A DNA stretch of 64,000 bases from NCBI RefSeq assembly GCF_005938385.1, contig NZ_VCRA01000001.1, positions 557,146 through 621,145 of the forward strand, read 5' to 3'. Every line of letters begins with the position of its first letter. Positions within the stretch are counted from its first letter, which is position 1. Shown one piece after another: positions 25,458 to 33,076 of the stretch. This DNA comes from Paenibacillus mesophilus (GTDB taxonomy: Bacteria; Bacillota; Bacilli; Paenibacillales; NBRC-103111). The position numbers and the translations under genes were made by a program. Below the pieces are notes generated by a model. It saw nothing but the letters and a program-made list of their open reading frames with translations, ran no database searches and was not told where the DNA came from.

Positions 25458-25979
25458 ATGGGGAAAGACACGGACCCTAAGAAACTGTTCAAGGAAGCTA
25501 TCAAACTCCATCAAAAAGGGGTTGACGGAGATAAAAGAGCGGTGAAAGGGGCGTACGAAAAGTTTGCCAAGCTTCGTGTCAAGGAAACGGACAATGCGCT
25601 TATCGAAGCCTATTACGGCAGCACTCTGGCTCTGCTCGCACGGGATGCCGTTCAACCTTTGGAAAAAGCGGAGATCGCGCAACAAGGTCTGGACGCTTTG
25701 GATAAGGCCATTACGATGGATCCCAACCATAGCAGAATCCGATTGTTGCGCGCGAACGTATGTGTGAGGCTGCCGGAAGCTTATTTTCAAAGCATGAAAC
25801 CGGCAATCGAGGATTTCACTTTCCTGCTGGACCGTTATAAAGAAGACTCCAATTATCTTTCCAAAAAGCAAGTCATAGAAATATTGCGAAATCTGGCCAC
25901 AGCCTATCAAAATACAGGAAAACCGGACGAAGCGAAATCCGTTCTGCAGCGTCTCGCCAAACTCGAAAGAAAAAAATAG
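25458..25979 (+). CDS. TPR-like helical repeat protein (paralogue 3)
   Basis: 173 residues from the ATG nine bases after GAGGAGGTGGA. It shares long identical stretches with the protein at 21764, for example NALIEAYYGSTLALLARDAV and AIEDFTFLLDRYKE, and ends with the TPR pair NLATAYQNTGKPDEAKSVLQRL. It stands alone behind its own promoter and is closed by a strong terminator. Function unknown; a peptide-binding scaffold is the usual role for this fold. Confidence 0.76.
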   Translation: MGKDTDPKKLFKEAIKLHQKGVDGDKRAVKGAYEKFAKLRVKETDNALIEAYYGSTLALLARDAVQPLEKAEIAQQGLDALDKAITMDPNHSRIRLLRANVCVRLPEAYFQSMKPAIEDFTFLLDRYKEDSNYLSKKQVIEILRNLATAYQNTGKPDEAKSVLQRLAKLERKK

Positions 25980-26006
25980 GATAGATATGCGGGGACCCCG
26001 AAATAT

Positions 26007-26041
26007 AAAAGACCCTAAGTCGTCAAGACTTGGGGTCTTTT
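26007..26041. terminator. Bidirectional terminator
   Basis: AAAAGACCCTAAGTC and its partner AGACTTGGGGTCTTTT pair over about 15 positions with one wobble and a short loop, with A/T runs on both sides. It lies between the convergent TPR-like and chorismate lyase-like genes, 28 nt and 9 nt away respectively. Confidence 0.85.
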
Positions 26042-26049
26042 CGCAACCA

Positions 26050-26655
26050 TCATCCATGCTGTTCATTCATGAACCGGTTCAGCCGGTGACGGATCATTTG
26101 CGGATTGAAATATTCAATCATGTGTATGCCTGGAACCGTATCAAAATAAATGCAGTACTTTTTATAGGGCGAGTGTGCGTTTACCGGGGAGAAGTACGGC
26201 TTGAACGGCTTCTGAAACAAACCGGTCGGCTCCGCCCCGCTTCTCCAGCCGGAATCGGCCAGCCTGCGCGAAGTTTGCAAGCCAAGCCTGCTGATCGCCT
26301 TGCCGATCCCCTCTTGCCTGGCTGTCAGCGCCTCAAACAGGGGAGCCGGCACGTATTTCGAACAGACGAGCGCAATATTGTGGGAAACGACGAAGTTGCT
26401 CTTCTCGCTGATCAAGATCGATTCTCTTCTGTAGTAAGGCGCTCCGGAGATTTCGCCCGATTCCTCGAAATCCCCCGCCTCGATCTGCTCCTGTGAAAGG
26501 ACGCGGACCGTCATTTTATCGTCCAAAATCGTTTCAAGTATATCCGTTGTACGTCCGTCTGTCCTGAGCAATATTTCGAACATCAGCTTCTCCAAAAAAT
26601 CGAATACGGCTCTCTCATGGCGCGCATCCATGCCCTCAAACTTCGCCTCCGTCAT
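26050..26655 (-). CDS. Chorismate lyase-like protein (UbiC/DUF98 type)
   Basis: A 201-residue protein with the order of elements seen in chorismate pyruvate-lyases. LLRTDGRTTDILETILDDKMTV lies near the N-terminus, then PYYRRESILISEKSNFVVSHNIAL, then the LGLQTSRRLADSGWRS loop. These enzymes release pyruvate from chorismate to give 4-hydroxybenzoate (some give 3-hydroxybenzoate). Start ATG with GGAGGGG; the longer open frame overlaps the DAHP synthase gene and is rejected. It is the last gene of an operon with chorismate mutase/DAHP synthase and two adenylating enzymes, which supports the call. Confidence 0.72.
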   Translation of the reverse strand: MTEAKFEGMDARHERAVFDFLEKLMFEILLRTDGRTTDILETILDDKMTVRVLSQEQIEAGDFEESGEISGAPYYRRESILISEKSNFVVSHNIALVCSKYVPAPLFEALTARQEGIGKAISRLGLQTSRRLADSGWRSGAEPTGLFQKPFKPYFSPVNAHSPYKKYCIYFDTVPGIHMIEYFNPQMIRHRLNRFMNEQHG

Positions 26656-26698
26656 GAACACCCCTCCATTATCCGTCGGGAAGCAGCTTGATCCCTCT

Positions 26699-27778
26699 CT
26701 ACATCTTGCCTCCGTACAAGCCGGACCCGCGAAGGCCGTTACAGAACGCATAAAACTCGTCGATATTAATTTGCTGAGCGGCATCGGACAGCGCTGCCTG
26801 CGGATTCGGATGCGTTTCGACCATAATGCCGTCCGCGCCGGCGGCAAGCGCCGCTTTCGCGCAAGGAAGCAAAATGTCTTTGCGCCCGGTCGAGTGGCTC
26901 ACATCGACGAGTACGGGCAGATGGGTTTCCTGCTTTAAGAGCGGAACTGCGGATATATCAAGCGTATTTCGGGTCCATTTCTCGTAAGTGCGAATACCGC
27001 GTTCGATCAGCATCACTTGCCCGTTTCCTCCGGCCATAATATATTCAGCCGCCAGAACGAACTCATCCAGAGTGGCGGCTATGCCGCGCTTGAGCAGCAC
27101 GGGCATGTTCATCTGCCCGACTGCTTTCAGCAAATCGTAGTTTTGCATGTTTCGGGCGCCGATCTGGATAATATCGATATAATCGGCTGCAGACTCCAAT
27201 TGGGACGGAGTCATGATTTCGCTGATCGTAACCATATCATATTCGTCCGCCACTTCTTTCAAAATTTTCAATCCCTCCGGGCCCAAACCCTGAAAGTCGT
27301 ACGGCGACGTTCTCGGCTTGAACGCGCCCCCGCGCAGAATGCCCACGCCTACGCTTTTCATAGCCGCCGCCATAGCCCGCAGCTGTTCCCGGGACTCTAC
27401 GGAACAGGGGCCGGCAATCAAGACATTCGATCCGCCGCCGAATACGGCATTTTTCACACGGATCATCGTATCCTCGCTTTTCGTTTGGCGGCTTACGAGC
27501 AGTTTGCGCCCGCCTCCGGTCTGCGGCCGGTCCCGCGAGAGCGCATAGATTTCCTTAAACAATCGTTCCAGTGCCGCTTGATCGATAGGCCCCGGATTGT
27601 GCTTGGTCATCTCGCTTAGTGCCTGCTTCTCCTCCGCCGGATCATATTTGGGTAAGCCGAGAGATTCCATCGCTTTTCCGATAGCCCCTGCAATACGCGC
27701 CCGTTCGCTGAGGAGTACGAGCAATTGCCGATCGACGCCGTCCAATTGATTTCGCAGCTGGTTCACATGCTCATTCAC
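26699..27778 (-). CDS. aroA: Bifunctional chorismate mutase / 3-deoxy-7-phosphoheptulonate synthase
   Basis: A 359-residue Bacillus-type fusion. Residues 1-85 form an AroQ chorismate mutase helix bundle (LRNQLDGVDRQLLVLLSERARIAGAIG). The rest is a DAHP synthase of the KDO8P-synthase-related class, with IAGPCSVES, LRGGAFKPRTSPYDFQG, IGARNMQN, KRGIAATLDE and DVSHSTGRKD. The enzyme starts the shikimate pathway. I chose the GTG behind AAAGGGGAG; a GTG eight codons earlier is possible. Its position between adenylating enzymes and a chorismate lyase suggests a pathway-specific copy rather than the housekeeping one (inference). Confidence 0.92.
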   Translation of the reverse strand: MNEHVNQLRNQLDGVDRQLLVLLSERARIAGAIGKAMESLGLPKYDPAEEKQALSEMTKHNPGPIDQAALERLFKEIYALSRDRPQTGGGRKLLVSRQTKSEDTMIRVKNAVFGGGSNVLIAGPCSVESREQLRAMAAAMKSVGVGILRGGAFKPRTSPYDFQGLGPEGLKILKEVADEYDMVTISEIMTPSQLESAADYIDIIQIGARNMQNYDLLKAVGQMNMPVLLKRGIAATLDEFVLAAEYIMAGGNGQVMLIERGIRTYEKWTRNTLDISAVPLLKQETHLPVLVDVSHSTGRKDILLPCAKAALAAGADGIMVETHPNPQAALSDAAQQINIDEFYAFCNGLRGSGLYGGKM

Positions 27779-27823
27779 GCACGTTCTCCCCTTTATCGTC
27801 ACTTGTTCCTCGCTATTGCCCTT

Positions 27824-29086
27824 TTATTTGTTTGCCGCGTCAACCGTGCCGCCTTCACGCTTCTGGATATAGACCGGCTTTCGCGAAGGAGTGTTTTGCG
27901 TAAGCTCCTCCCGGTTAAGCAGCTTTCCGATGGGGGCGATCTCCACGGTGACCGGCAGCTTCAGCAGTTCGGACAGCTTCGTCTGAATTCCCTCCTCCGA
28001 CCATTCGGCACGGCGATGCGATTCGAGAATGAAGTGAAATCCATTCTCCTGCTGGATCGCTTTCCATGCATCGGGTGCGGGAGTGAGCGAGTATACGGCG
28101 TCCTGAACGTCCTTGGCGTCCAGCATGACCATACCGAATTTTGTCCGGTCCTTGAGCCGGCCATAATGAACCAGTTTGCTTCCGGTTCGACCGCACGCGC
28201 AGCATACCCGCTCTACGGAGATGACGTCTTCGTTGAAATACCGCAGCAGCGGCGAAGCTTGATGAGACAGCGTCGTAATCGCGGCTAACCCTCTCTCGCC
28301 AGGCGTAGCATAACCCGAGCCGTCTTCCTTCAGCACTTCGACGACAAAGTCTTGCTCTGCGATGTGCATCGCGCCATACTCGCACATAGCGGCAATATTA
28401 GCCGTCTCGGTGGAGCCGTACAGATTGAATACCGGAACGCCCCAAAGCCGCTCGATATGCTCCTTCCTGCGCTCGCCAAGCAATTCCCCCGCCGAACAAA
28501 TCGCCCGCAAAGCCGGGAAATCGTTCTTCGTATCCATACCGAGCAAACGTGCCGTCTCGGCGAGCAGCTCCATTTCCCGCGGAAGTCCGGCGATGATCGT
28601 GACGCCAAGACGTTTCATAAGCTCCAGCACCCTGGGGTATGGCGTAACCGTATTGCGCCCGCTCGCCGGGACGACGCCCGCTCCCGCTTGCCGGCAAGCA
28701 TGCTGCATCAGAAACGCGGGGACCGACATCGCGTACGGAAAACGGATCAGAACGAAATCTTCCGAAGTTAGCCGGGCACCGCAAGCACCCATCTGCCTTC
28801 CGCCGGTTTCCAGGTCGTCCATCGTAAACCAGGAGGCGGCAGGCTCGCCGGTCGTCCCGAATGATTCATGGTATTGCGCTACTTGTTTCATTTCGACGGC
28901 AAGATAGCCGAAGGCGCCGGCCTTCCGCAAATCCGCTTTCGTGGTGAGCGGCAGTAGAGAGATACGGTCTGGCCCGATATCGTTCCAGTCGTAATCCGAC
29001 AGCTTTTGTTTATACAATGGCGATTTCGTTAAACGGGCCGACAAATCGCTCCATTTACGCTCCCGCTCGCTCATGTCGTTGAACAT
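27824..29086 (-). CDS. PaaK-type adenylate-forming ligase (1)
   Basis: A 420-residue member of the phenylacetate-CoA ligase/F390 synthetase branch of the AMP-binding superfamily. The P-loop-like SFGTTGEPAASWFT, the substrate/AMP motif YGSTETANIA, and PLLRYFNEDV with a Cys pair (CCACGR) are visible. It should activate a carboxylic acid as an adenylate or CoA ester. Next to a chorismate lyase-like gene, hydroxybenzoate is the most likely substrate. No carrier-protein domain is present. ATG start with GAAGGGGAG. Confidence 0.82.
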   Translation of the reverse strand: MFNDMSERERKWSDLSARLTKSPLYKQKLSDYDWNDIGPDRISLLPLTTKADLRKAGAFGYLAVEMKQVAQYHESFGTTGEPAASWFTMDDLETGGRQMGACGARLTSEDFVLIRFPYAMSVPAFLMQHACRQAGAGVVPASGRNTVTPYPRVLELMKRLGVTIIAGLPREMELLAETARLLGMDTKNDFPALRAICSAGELLGERRKEHIERLWGVPVFNLYGSTETANIAAMCEYGAMHIAEQDFVVEVLKEDGSGYATPGERGLAAITTLSHQASPLLRYFNEDVISVERVCCACGRTGSKLVHYGRLKDRTKFGMVMLDAKDVQDAVYSLTPAPDAWKAIQQENGFHFILESHRRAEWSEEGIQTKLSELLKLPVTVEIAPIGKLLNREELTQNTPSRKPVYIQKREGGTVDAANK

Positions 29087-29118
29087 TAAGAACGCTCCCC
29101 TTCAAATTGATACGTTCT

Positions 29119-30465
29119 TCATTTGATAAAAACCCGAGTCGCTTTACCGAATGTCCGCGGTAAGCCGCGCTTGATTTCTACGCTGCATTCGATCCCTACG
29201 CGCTCCTGCATATGGGCGCGAACTTTCGAAGCCAACTGCTCGTCGCTCATTTCGGTGCGGAACGGTTCGGCCTCGATCGTCAGGCGGCCTTGCTCGAGAA
29301 TGAAATGATACCACATGCCCACCTCCGGAATTTCCAGCAGAAAGTTTTCCAGCAGGAACGGAGGGTAGTCGGTCCCGTCCAAATTCAGCATCGTTTCCAT
29401 TCTGCCTCTCAGATGCAGGACATCCATCGTAATGCCGCAAGCGCATCTCGATTTTTGCAAATAGCCGATGTCCCCGCTGCGGTAGCGAACCATCGGCATG
29501 CCTTCGCGCAGCAGCGTAGTGACGACGATCTCGCCGGTTTTGCCGTACCCGAGCGGGGCGCCCGTGGCGGGATCGACGATTTCCGTTTTGACGTGGCCTT
29601 CCATGATGTGATAGCCTTTATGCTCCTTGCATTCTACCGCTACGACGCCGCATTCGGTCGAACCGTAGAAGAACGTCACTTCGCAGTTCCACCATTTCTC
29701 CAGCCGTTCGCGGAACGTATAGGAGCAGCCTTCCCCGGTCAGCACGATTCGGCGCAGACGTATATCAACCCCCGGCCGGATGCCGAACCGCTCGCTTTCT
29801 TCCGCCAGCAGCGCTGCGTAAGAAGGCGTAGTGACGAGCACGGTCGCTTGAAACTCCTTCATCAGCTCCAGCGACTTGTCTATGGGAGCCATATACCCGC
29901 CTTTGCCGAGCGAAAGAATGGCGGTTCCGAACGCAAATTGAAACAGTCTCTGAAAGCCGAGGCCGGGAAGGGCGAATTCGTATGGAAGCGCGATGGCGGC
30001 GATATCGCTGTCCGACTCCTTGAACAGCTCCAAATATTTGGGCAGCAAATCGTACACGTATTGATCGGCCAGCGTGTAAGACGTATAGATCGGTTTCCCG
30101 GAAGTGCCGCTAGTCAGGTGGACTTGGCCGATCTCCTTCGGCTTGACGCACAGCAGCTTCTCCTTATCTCCGCGGATGACGTCTTTTTTCAAGAGCGGCA
30201 CGGAAGGCAGCTGATCCAAGCTGGCGATTTCCGGCTGCTCGAATCCGGCCTCTTCCATTTTGGAACGGTAATACTCGTTATGCTCCCACACGTGCCGCAG
30301 CGTCAAGTTGATAGCTTTCAACTGGTATTGTTCGCGTCTTTCGCGCGGCAGCTTCTCAATCGTTACTCCTTCATCGTCCAGCTGGCTGTAAAAAGATTTC
30401 AGTTTCTCCAAATGCGACGTATGCTCATCGACCGAGACCGTCATTTTATGCGATTGGGTTTTCAT
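29119..30465 (-). CDS. PaaK-type adenylate-forming ligase (2)
   Basis: A 448-residue relative of the next gene, with HLTSGTSGKPIYTSYT, FYGSTECGVVAVE and MVRYRSGDIGYL plus the Cys-rich RCACG typical of the PaaK group; the C-terminal domain ends RGLPRTFGKATRVF. It is closer to classical phenylacetate-CoA ligases than its neighbour. First gene of the four-gene aromatic operon. Start ATG behind CAGGAGGG. Two ligases in one operon may activate two acids, or one may activate and the other transfer to an amine or sugar; the sequence does not say. Confidence 0.85.
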   Translation of the reverse strand: MKTQSHKMTVSVDEHTSHLEKLKSFYSQLDDEGVTIEKLPRERREQYQLKAINLTLRHVWEHNEYYRSKMEEAGFEQPEIASLDQLPSVPLLKKDVIRGDKEKLLCVKPKEIGQVHLTSGTSGKPIYTSYTLADQYVYDLLPKYLELFKESDSDIAAIALPYEFALPGLGFQRLFQFAFGTAILSLGKGGYMAPIDKSLELMKEFQATVLVTTPSYAALLAEESERFGIRPGVDIRLRRIVLTGEGCSYTFRERLEKWWNCEVTFFYGSTECGVVAVECKEHKGYHIMEGHVKTEIVDPATGAPLGYGKTGEIVVTTLLREGMPMVRYRSGDIGYLQKSRCACGITMDVLHLRGRMETMLNLDGTDYPPFLLENFLLEIPEVGMWYHFILEQGRLTIEAEPFRTEMSDEQLASKVRAHMQERVGIECSVEIKRGLPRTFGKATRVFIK

Positions 30466-30815
30466 GCGCGCCCTCCTGTTCATGTGACGAAAACTCTAGC
30501 CGCCGCGGAGTCCGGAATCCGCTTTGCCCCGCGCCAAATGGCGCTCGGCTACTACTAGTTTTCTTGCTCATCGCAATGGTAATGGATATCATATCGGTTA
30601 ACAATCAACAGAGGCCTACTAGGATCAAAATTGGTATAAACATGCATGCCCGATATTTCTAACCGGCTGAGAGAACTGCTATATTCGCACATCTATCGGC
30701 AGCCCGAACCGTATGTGTTCCGCCTTTGACGGTTTCGCATCCGAACGCCGCGACATAAGATGGATTAAGGAGAATGTTAGGGTTGACGAACTATTGCCCA
30801 ATCGGAGGGATTGTC
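30466..30815. other. Divergent intergenic region
   Basis: It separates the aromatic operon (minus) from the DUF4214 gene (plus). No gene is supported. CATAAGATG near 30753 is identical to the -10 box upstream of the methyltransferase operon, but no AC-type -35 lies 16-17 nt before it. On the minus side I find no convincing promoter. Confidence 0.4.
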
Positions 30816-31313
30816 TTGAATATAGCCGGCAAGCTGCACAAAATCGCGCAATTGGAAGATGAGGCTTTCGTCACGGAGGCGTACCGCCGCATTCTGGACC
30901 GGGAGGCGGACGAGGAAGGAATGGCGCACCACCTGAGGCAGCTCCGCAAAGGTGCGTCCAAGCACCGAATCTTGATCGCGCTGCTGCAAACCGACGAGGC
31001 GCTCGGCTTGTTCGCGCAGTCCGCCCCCCCGCGGCAAGGCACCAAAAACGACAATGTCTGCAACGCGGTCCGGCGCATATTCGCCATGAAGCATGAGCCG
31101 TTCGTGCACAGCCTTTACCGGGAAGTGCTGTGCCGCGAACCGGATCAGCCCGCCTATGCGGGATACGTCGATTCGCTGAACCGGGGGACTCCGAGGTCGG
31201 CCGTGTTCAAACGGTTCGTCTCATCAAACGAATTCGAATCGCTGCTCGTGCTCGACAAATACCCGTTCGCGAGACGCGTACTGGATCAATTGATCGTCAG
31301 CTTTTATAACTGA
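30816..31313 (+). CDS. DUF4214 double-repeat protein (1)
   Basis: About 165 residues made of two DUF4214 units: EAFVTEAYRRILDREADEEG and EPFVHSLYREVLCREPDQPA, each followed by a HHLRQL- or VDSLNRG-type helix. DUF4214 is a helical module common in bacterial surface-layer, secreted and glycosyltransferase proteins. The TTG start lies six bases after GGAGGG and aligns with the start of the second copy at 39674; an upstream TTG at 30783 with AAGGAG is the alternative. Followed by a kinase-fold gene on the same strand. Confidence 0.75.
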   Translation: MNIAGKLHKIAQLEDEAFVTEAYRRILDREADEEGMAHHLRQLRKGASKHRILIALLQTDEALGLFAQSAPPRQGTKNDNVCNAVRRIFAMKHEPFVHSLYREVLCREPDQPAYAGYVDSLNRGTPRSAVFKRFVSSNEFESLLVLDKYPFARRVLDQLIVSFYN

Positions 31314-31350
31314 TAGCGGTGCAAAGCCACAACGAACGGAGGCGGTTCAG

Positions 31351-32262
31351 ATGGATACGAAGAAATCGGAAGCGCTGTTCGCGCATTTGTGCAAGCGGCA
31401 CCCGGAGCTTGCCGGAGAACATTACCGCGTCATTTCTTCCGGCCATCAAAACCTGGTCATCGTGGTGGGGAATCGTCTCGTGTTCCGGTTTCCGCTTACA
31501 TCCGACACGACATCGCTGCGACTCGAGCAGCGCCTGCTGCCCAAGCTCGGGAAGCGGCTGCCGCTGCCGGTGCCGCAATTCACATACGCGTCCGGCCGAA
31601 AGGACAAAATCCGTTACGTCGGGTATCCGATCATTCCGGGAGAGCCGCTGGAAGCGGAACGGCTTGAGAAGATGGACGAACGGCAGAGGCTAGCCGCTGC
31701 GAAGCAAATCGCGGAATTTCTGGCCGCCTTGCATACGGTTGCCGACGATATGACGGAGCGCGTCGACACCGAGCGGTTCCGTTCGGATTGGAGAAAAAAT
31801 TGGTCCGGCTATTACCGCGCCTTGGAGCAGCTTGTTTTTCCGCTCCTCGATAAAGAGGAACGGTTGTGGATCATGCACGTGTTCTACGAGTATCTGTATC
31901 CGTCCGATCATTTCAGATTCAAGCCTTGTCTCATTCACGGCGACTTCAAGAACGATCATATTTTCCACGATCCGAAGATCGGCAAGCTTACCGGCATCAT
32001 CGATTTCGGACAGCTCAAGATCGGCGATCCGGCCTATGATTATCACGATCTGTGTCTCACGTACGGGGAATCGTTCACGCACACCGTGTTTGATTGCTAC
32101 GACGGCCCTTCGGACCGGACGTTTTTCCGCAGGGTAACCGGATTTTACGCGCACATTTTGCGATTCAGCTCGATGCTGCATGCCGTTCAGAAGAAAGACA
32201 AGGACAAATTCGCGCTTCGGCTGGCATGGTTGAAGGCGAAAGCCCGGGAGCCGGACGAATAG
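31351..32262 (+). CDS. Aminoglycoside phosphotransferase-family kinase
   Basis: A 303-residue APH/choline-kinase fold protein. The catalytic loop is IHGDFKNDHIF and the metal site is GIIDFGQLKIGDPAYDYHD; the N-lobe runs from about residue 20 to 95. It is too general for substrate assignment; candidates include a sugar, an amino alcohol or a drug. ATG start with a weak AACGGAGG site. It lies 37 nt after the DUF4214 gene and is closed by a terminator. Length and motifs are intact. Confidence 0.82.
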   Translation: MDTKKSEALFAHLCKRHPELAGEHYRVISSGHQNLVIVVGNRLVFRFPLTSDTTSLRLEQRLLPKLGKRLPLPVPQFTYASGRKDKIRYVGYPIIPGEPLEAERLEKMDERQRLAAAKQIAEFLAALHTVADDMTERVDTERFRSDWRKNWSGYYRALEQLVFPLLDKEERLWIMHVFYEYLYPSDHFRFKPCLIHGDFKNDHIFHDPKIGKLTGIIDFGQLKIGDPAYDYHDLCLTYGESFTHTVFDCYDGPSDRTFFRRVTGFYAHILRFSSMLHAVQKKDKDKFALRLAWLKAKAREPDE

Positions 32263-32295
32263 CGGACGGCGGCGGACGATCGGAATCGAGCTTTG

Positions 32296-32325
32296 GGCCT
32301 CTCCTAGGAGATGGCCTCTTTTTTT
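32296..32325 (+). terminator. Rho-independent terminator
   Basis: GGCC-TCTC, loop CTAG, GAGA-T-GGCC forms a stem with one bulge, followed by CTCTTTTTTT. It lies 33 nt after the kinase stop codon, facing the convergent kinase-like gene. Confidence 0.75.
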
Positions 32326-32354
32326 GGTTTCCCGAACAAAGAAAAAGACGACAA

Positions 32355-33005
32355 TCAAGTCGCCTTCTTCAGCAGCTTGTCGGGACTCGGCAAATGGGGA
32401 ACGTCCGCAAGATCTGCGCCTTCTATTCTTTTCCTGCGCCATTTGGCGTACAGCTTGGGGTCGCGTTCGGCGACGTGTTTCAGAAAATCGTCCAGACAAC
32501 CGTCGCGCTCCAAACTTTTGAAGAGCATGAACGGGGCTCTCCGGACCGTCCGGTACGCGCCGCTGTGATCGATGACCTTCAGCTTGCCGCCTTCGGTCAC
32601 GATAATATGTCCGGTTCGCGTATCGATGCGGGCAAACTTCAGTCTTCTCATCTCCTTGACGATTCCGAGTAATTGTTCGGCAAAGGACTCCGTCAAGCCC
32701 GGCTTCTCCGCCAAATAATCCTGCAAATTCGGTCCAGTCAAATATTCCATCACCACATATTGATCGCCGGTCTCGTACAGCTTCGGAAAATAAGGCACTC
32801 CTTCCGCCATCTTGAGCGCTTTGCTCTCCCAGTAGGCGGTGCGCGGATCGTCGTATACTTTGACGCAGCGGTCGGAGGACAGCCGGAAGACGGCGCCTTG
32901 AGCTCCGATGCCGACCATCGGGTAGTCGGACGGATTATGGACTTTCAGCTTTTTTTTGCCTCCGACGATTTCGGAAGTGACGGATATCGACCTGTAATGG
33001 CCCAT
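32355..33005 (-). CDS. Small protein-kinase-fold protein with altered catalytic loop
   Basis: A 216-residue protein resembling Bacillus YrzF-type small Ser/Thr kinases. The glycine loop is GIGAQGAVFRL, the ATP-binding Lys is in RCVKVYDD, and the hinge is VVMEYLTGPNL. The expected HGDxxxxN loop reads RIDTRTGHI, with His in place of the metal-binding Asn, and DFG reads DHSG. Catalytic Asp residues appear kept, so activity is uncertain. It lies downstream of a basic glycosyltransferase on the same strand. ATG start with AAGGAGG. Confidence 0.75.
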   Translation of the reverse strand: MGHYRSISVTSEIVGGKKKLKVHNPSDYPMVGIGAQGAVFRLSSDRCVKVYDDPRTAYWESKALKMAEGVPYFPKLYETGDQYVVMEYLTGPNLQDYLAEKPGLTESFAEQLLGIVKEMRRLKFARIDTRTGHIIVTEGGKLKVIDHSGAYRTVRRAPFMLFKSLERDGCLDDFLKHVAERDPKLYAKWRRKRIEGADLADVPHLPSPDKLLKKAT

Positions 33006-33076
33006 AACGGTTTACCTCCTTATGACCGCAATACCGGATAAACGGTCGGCCGCAAGCTTCGGCAAGCTGCTGCAAG

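Noticed and set aside
26656..26847. Upstream extension of the chorismate lyase-like gene
   Set aside because: It overlaps the 3' end of the DAHP synthase gene; the ATG behind GGAGGGG gives a family-typical length.
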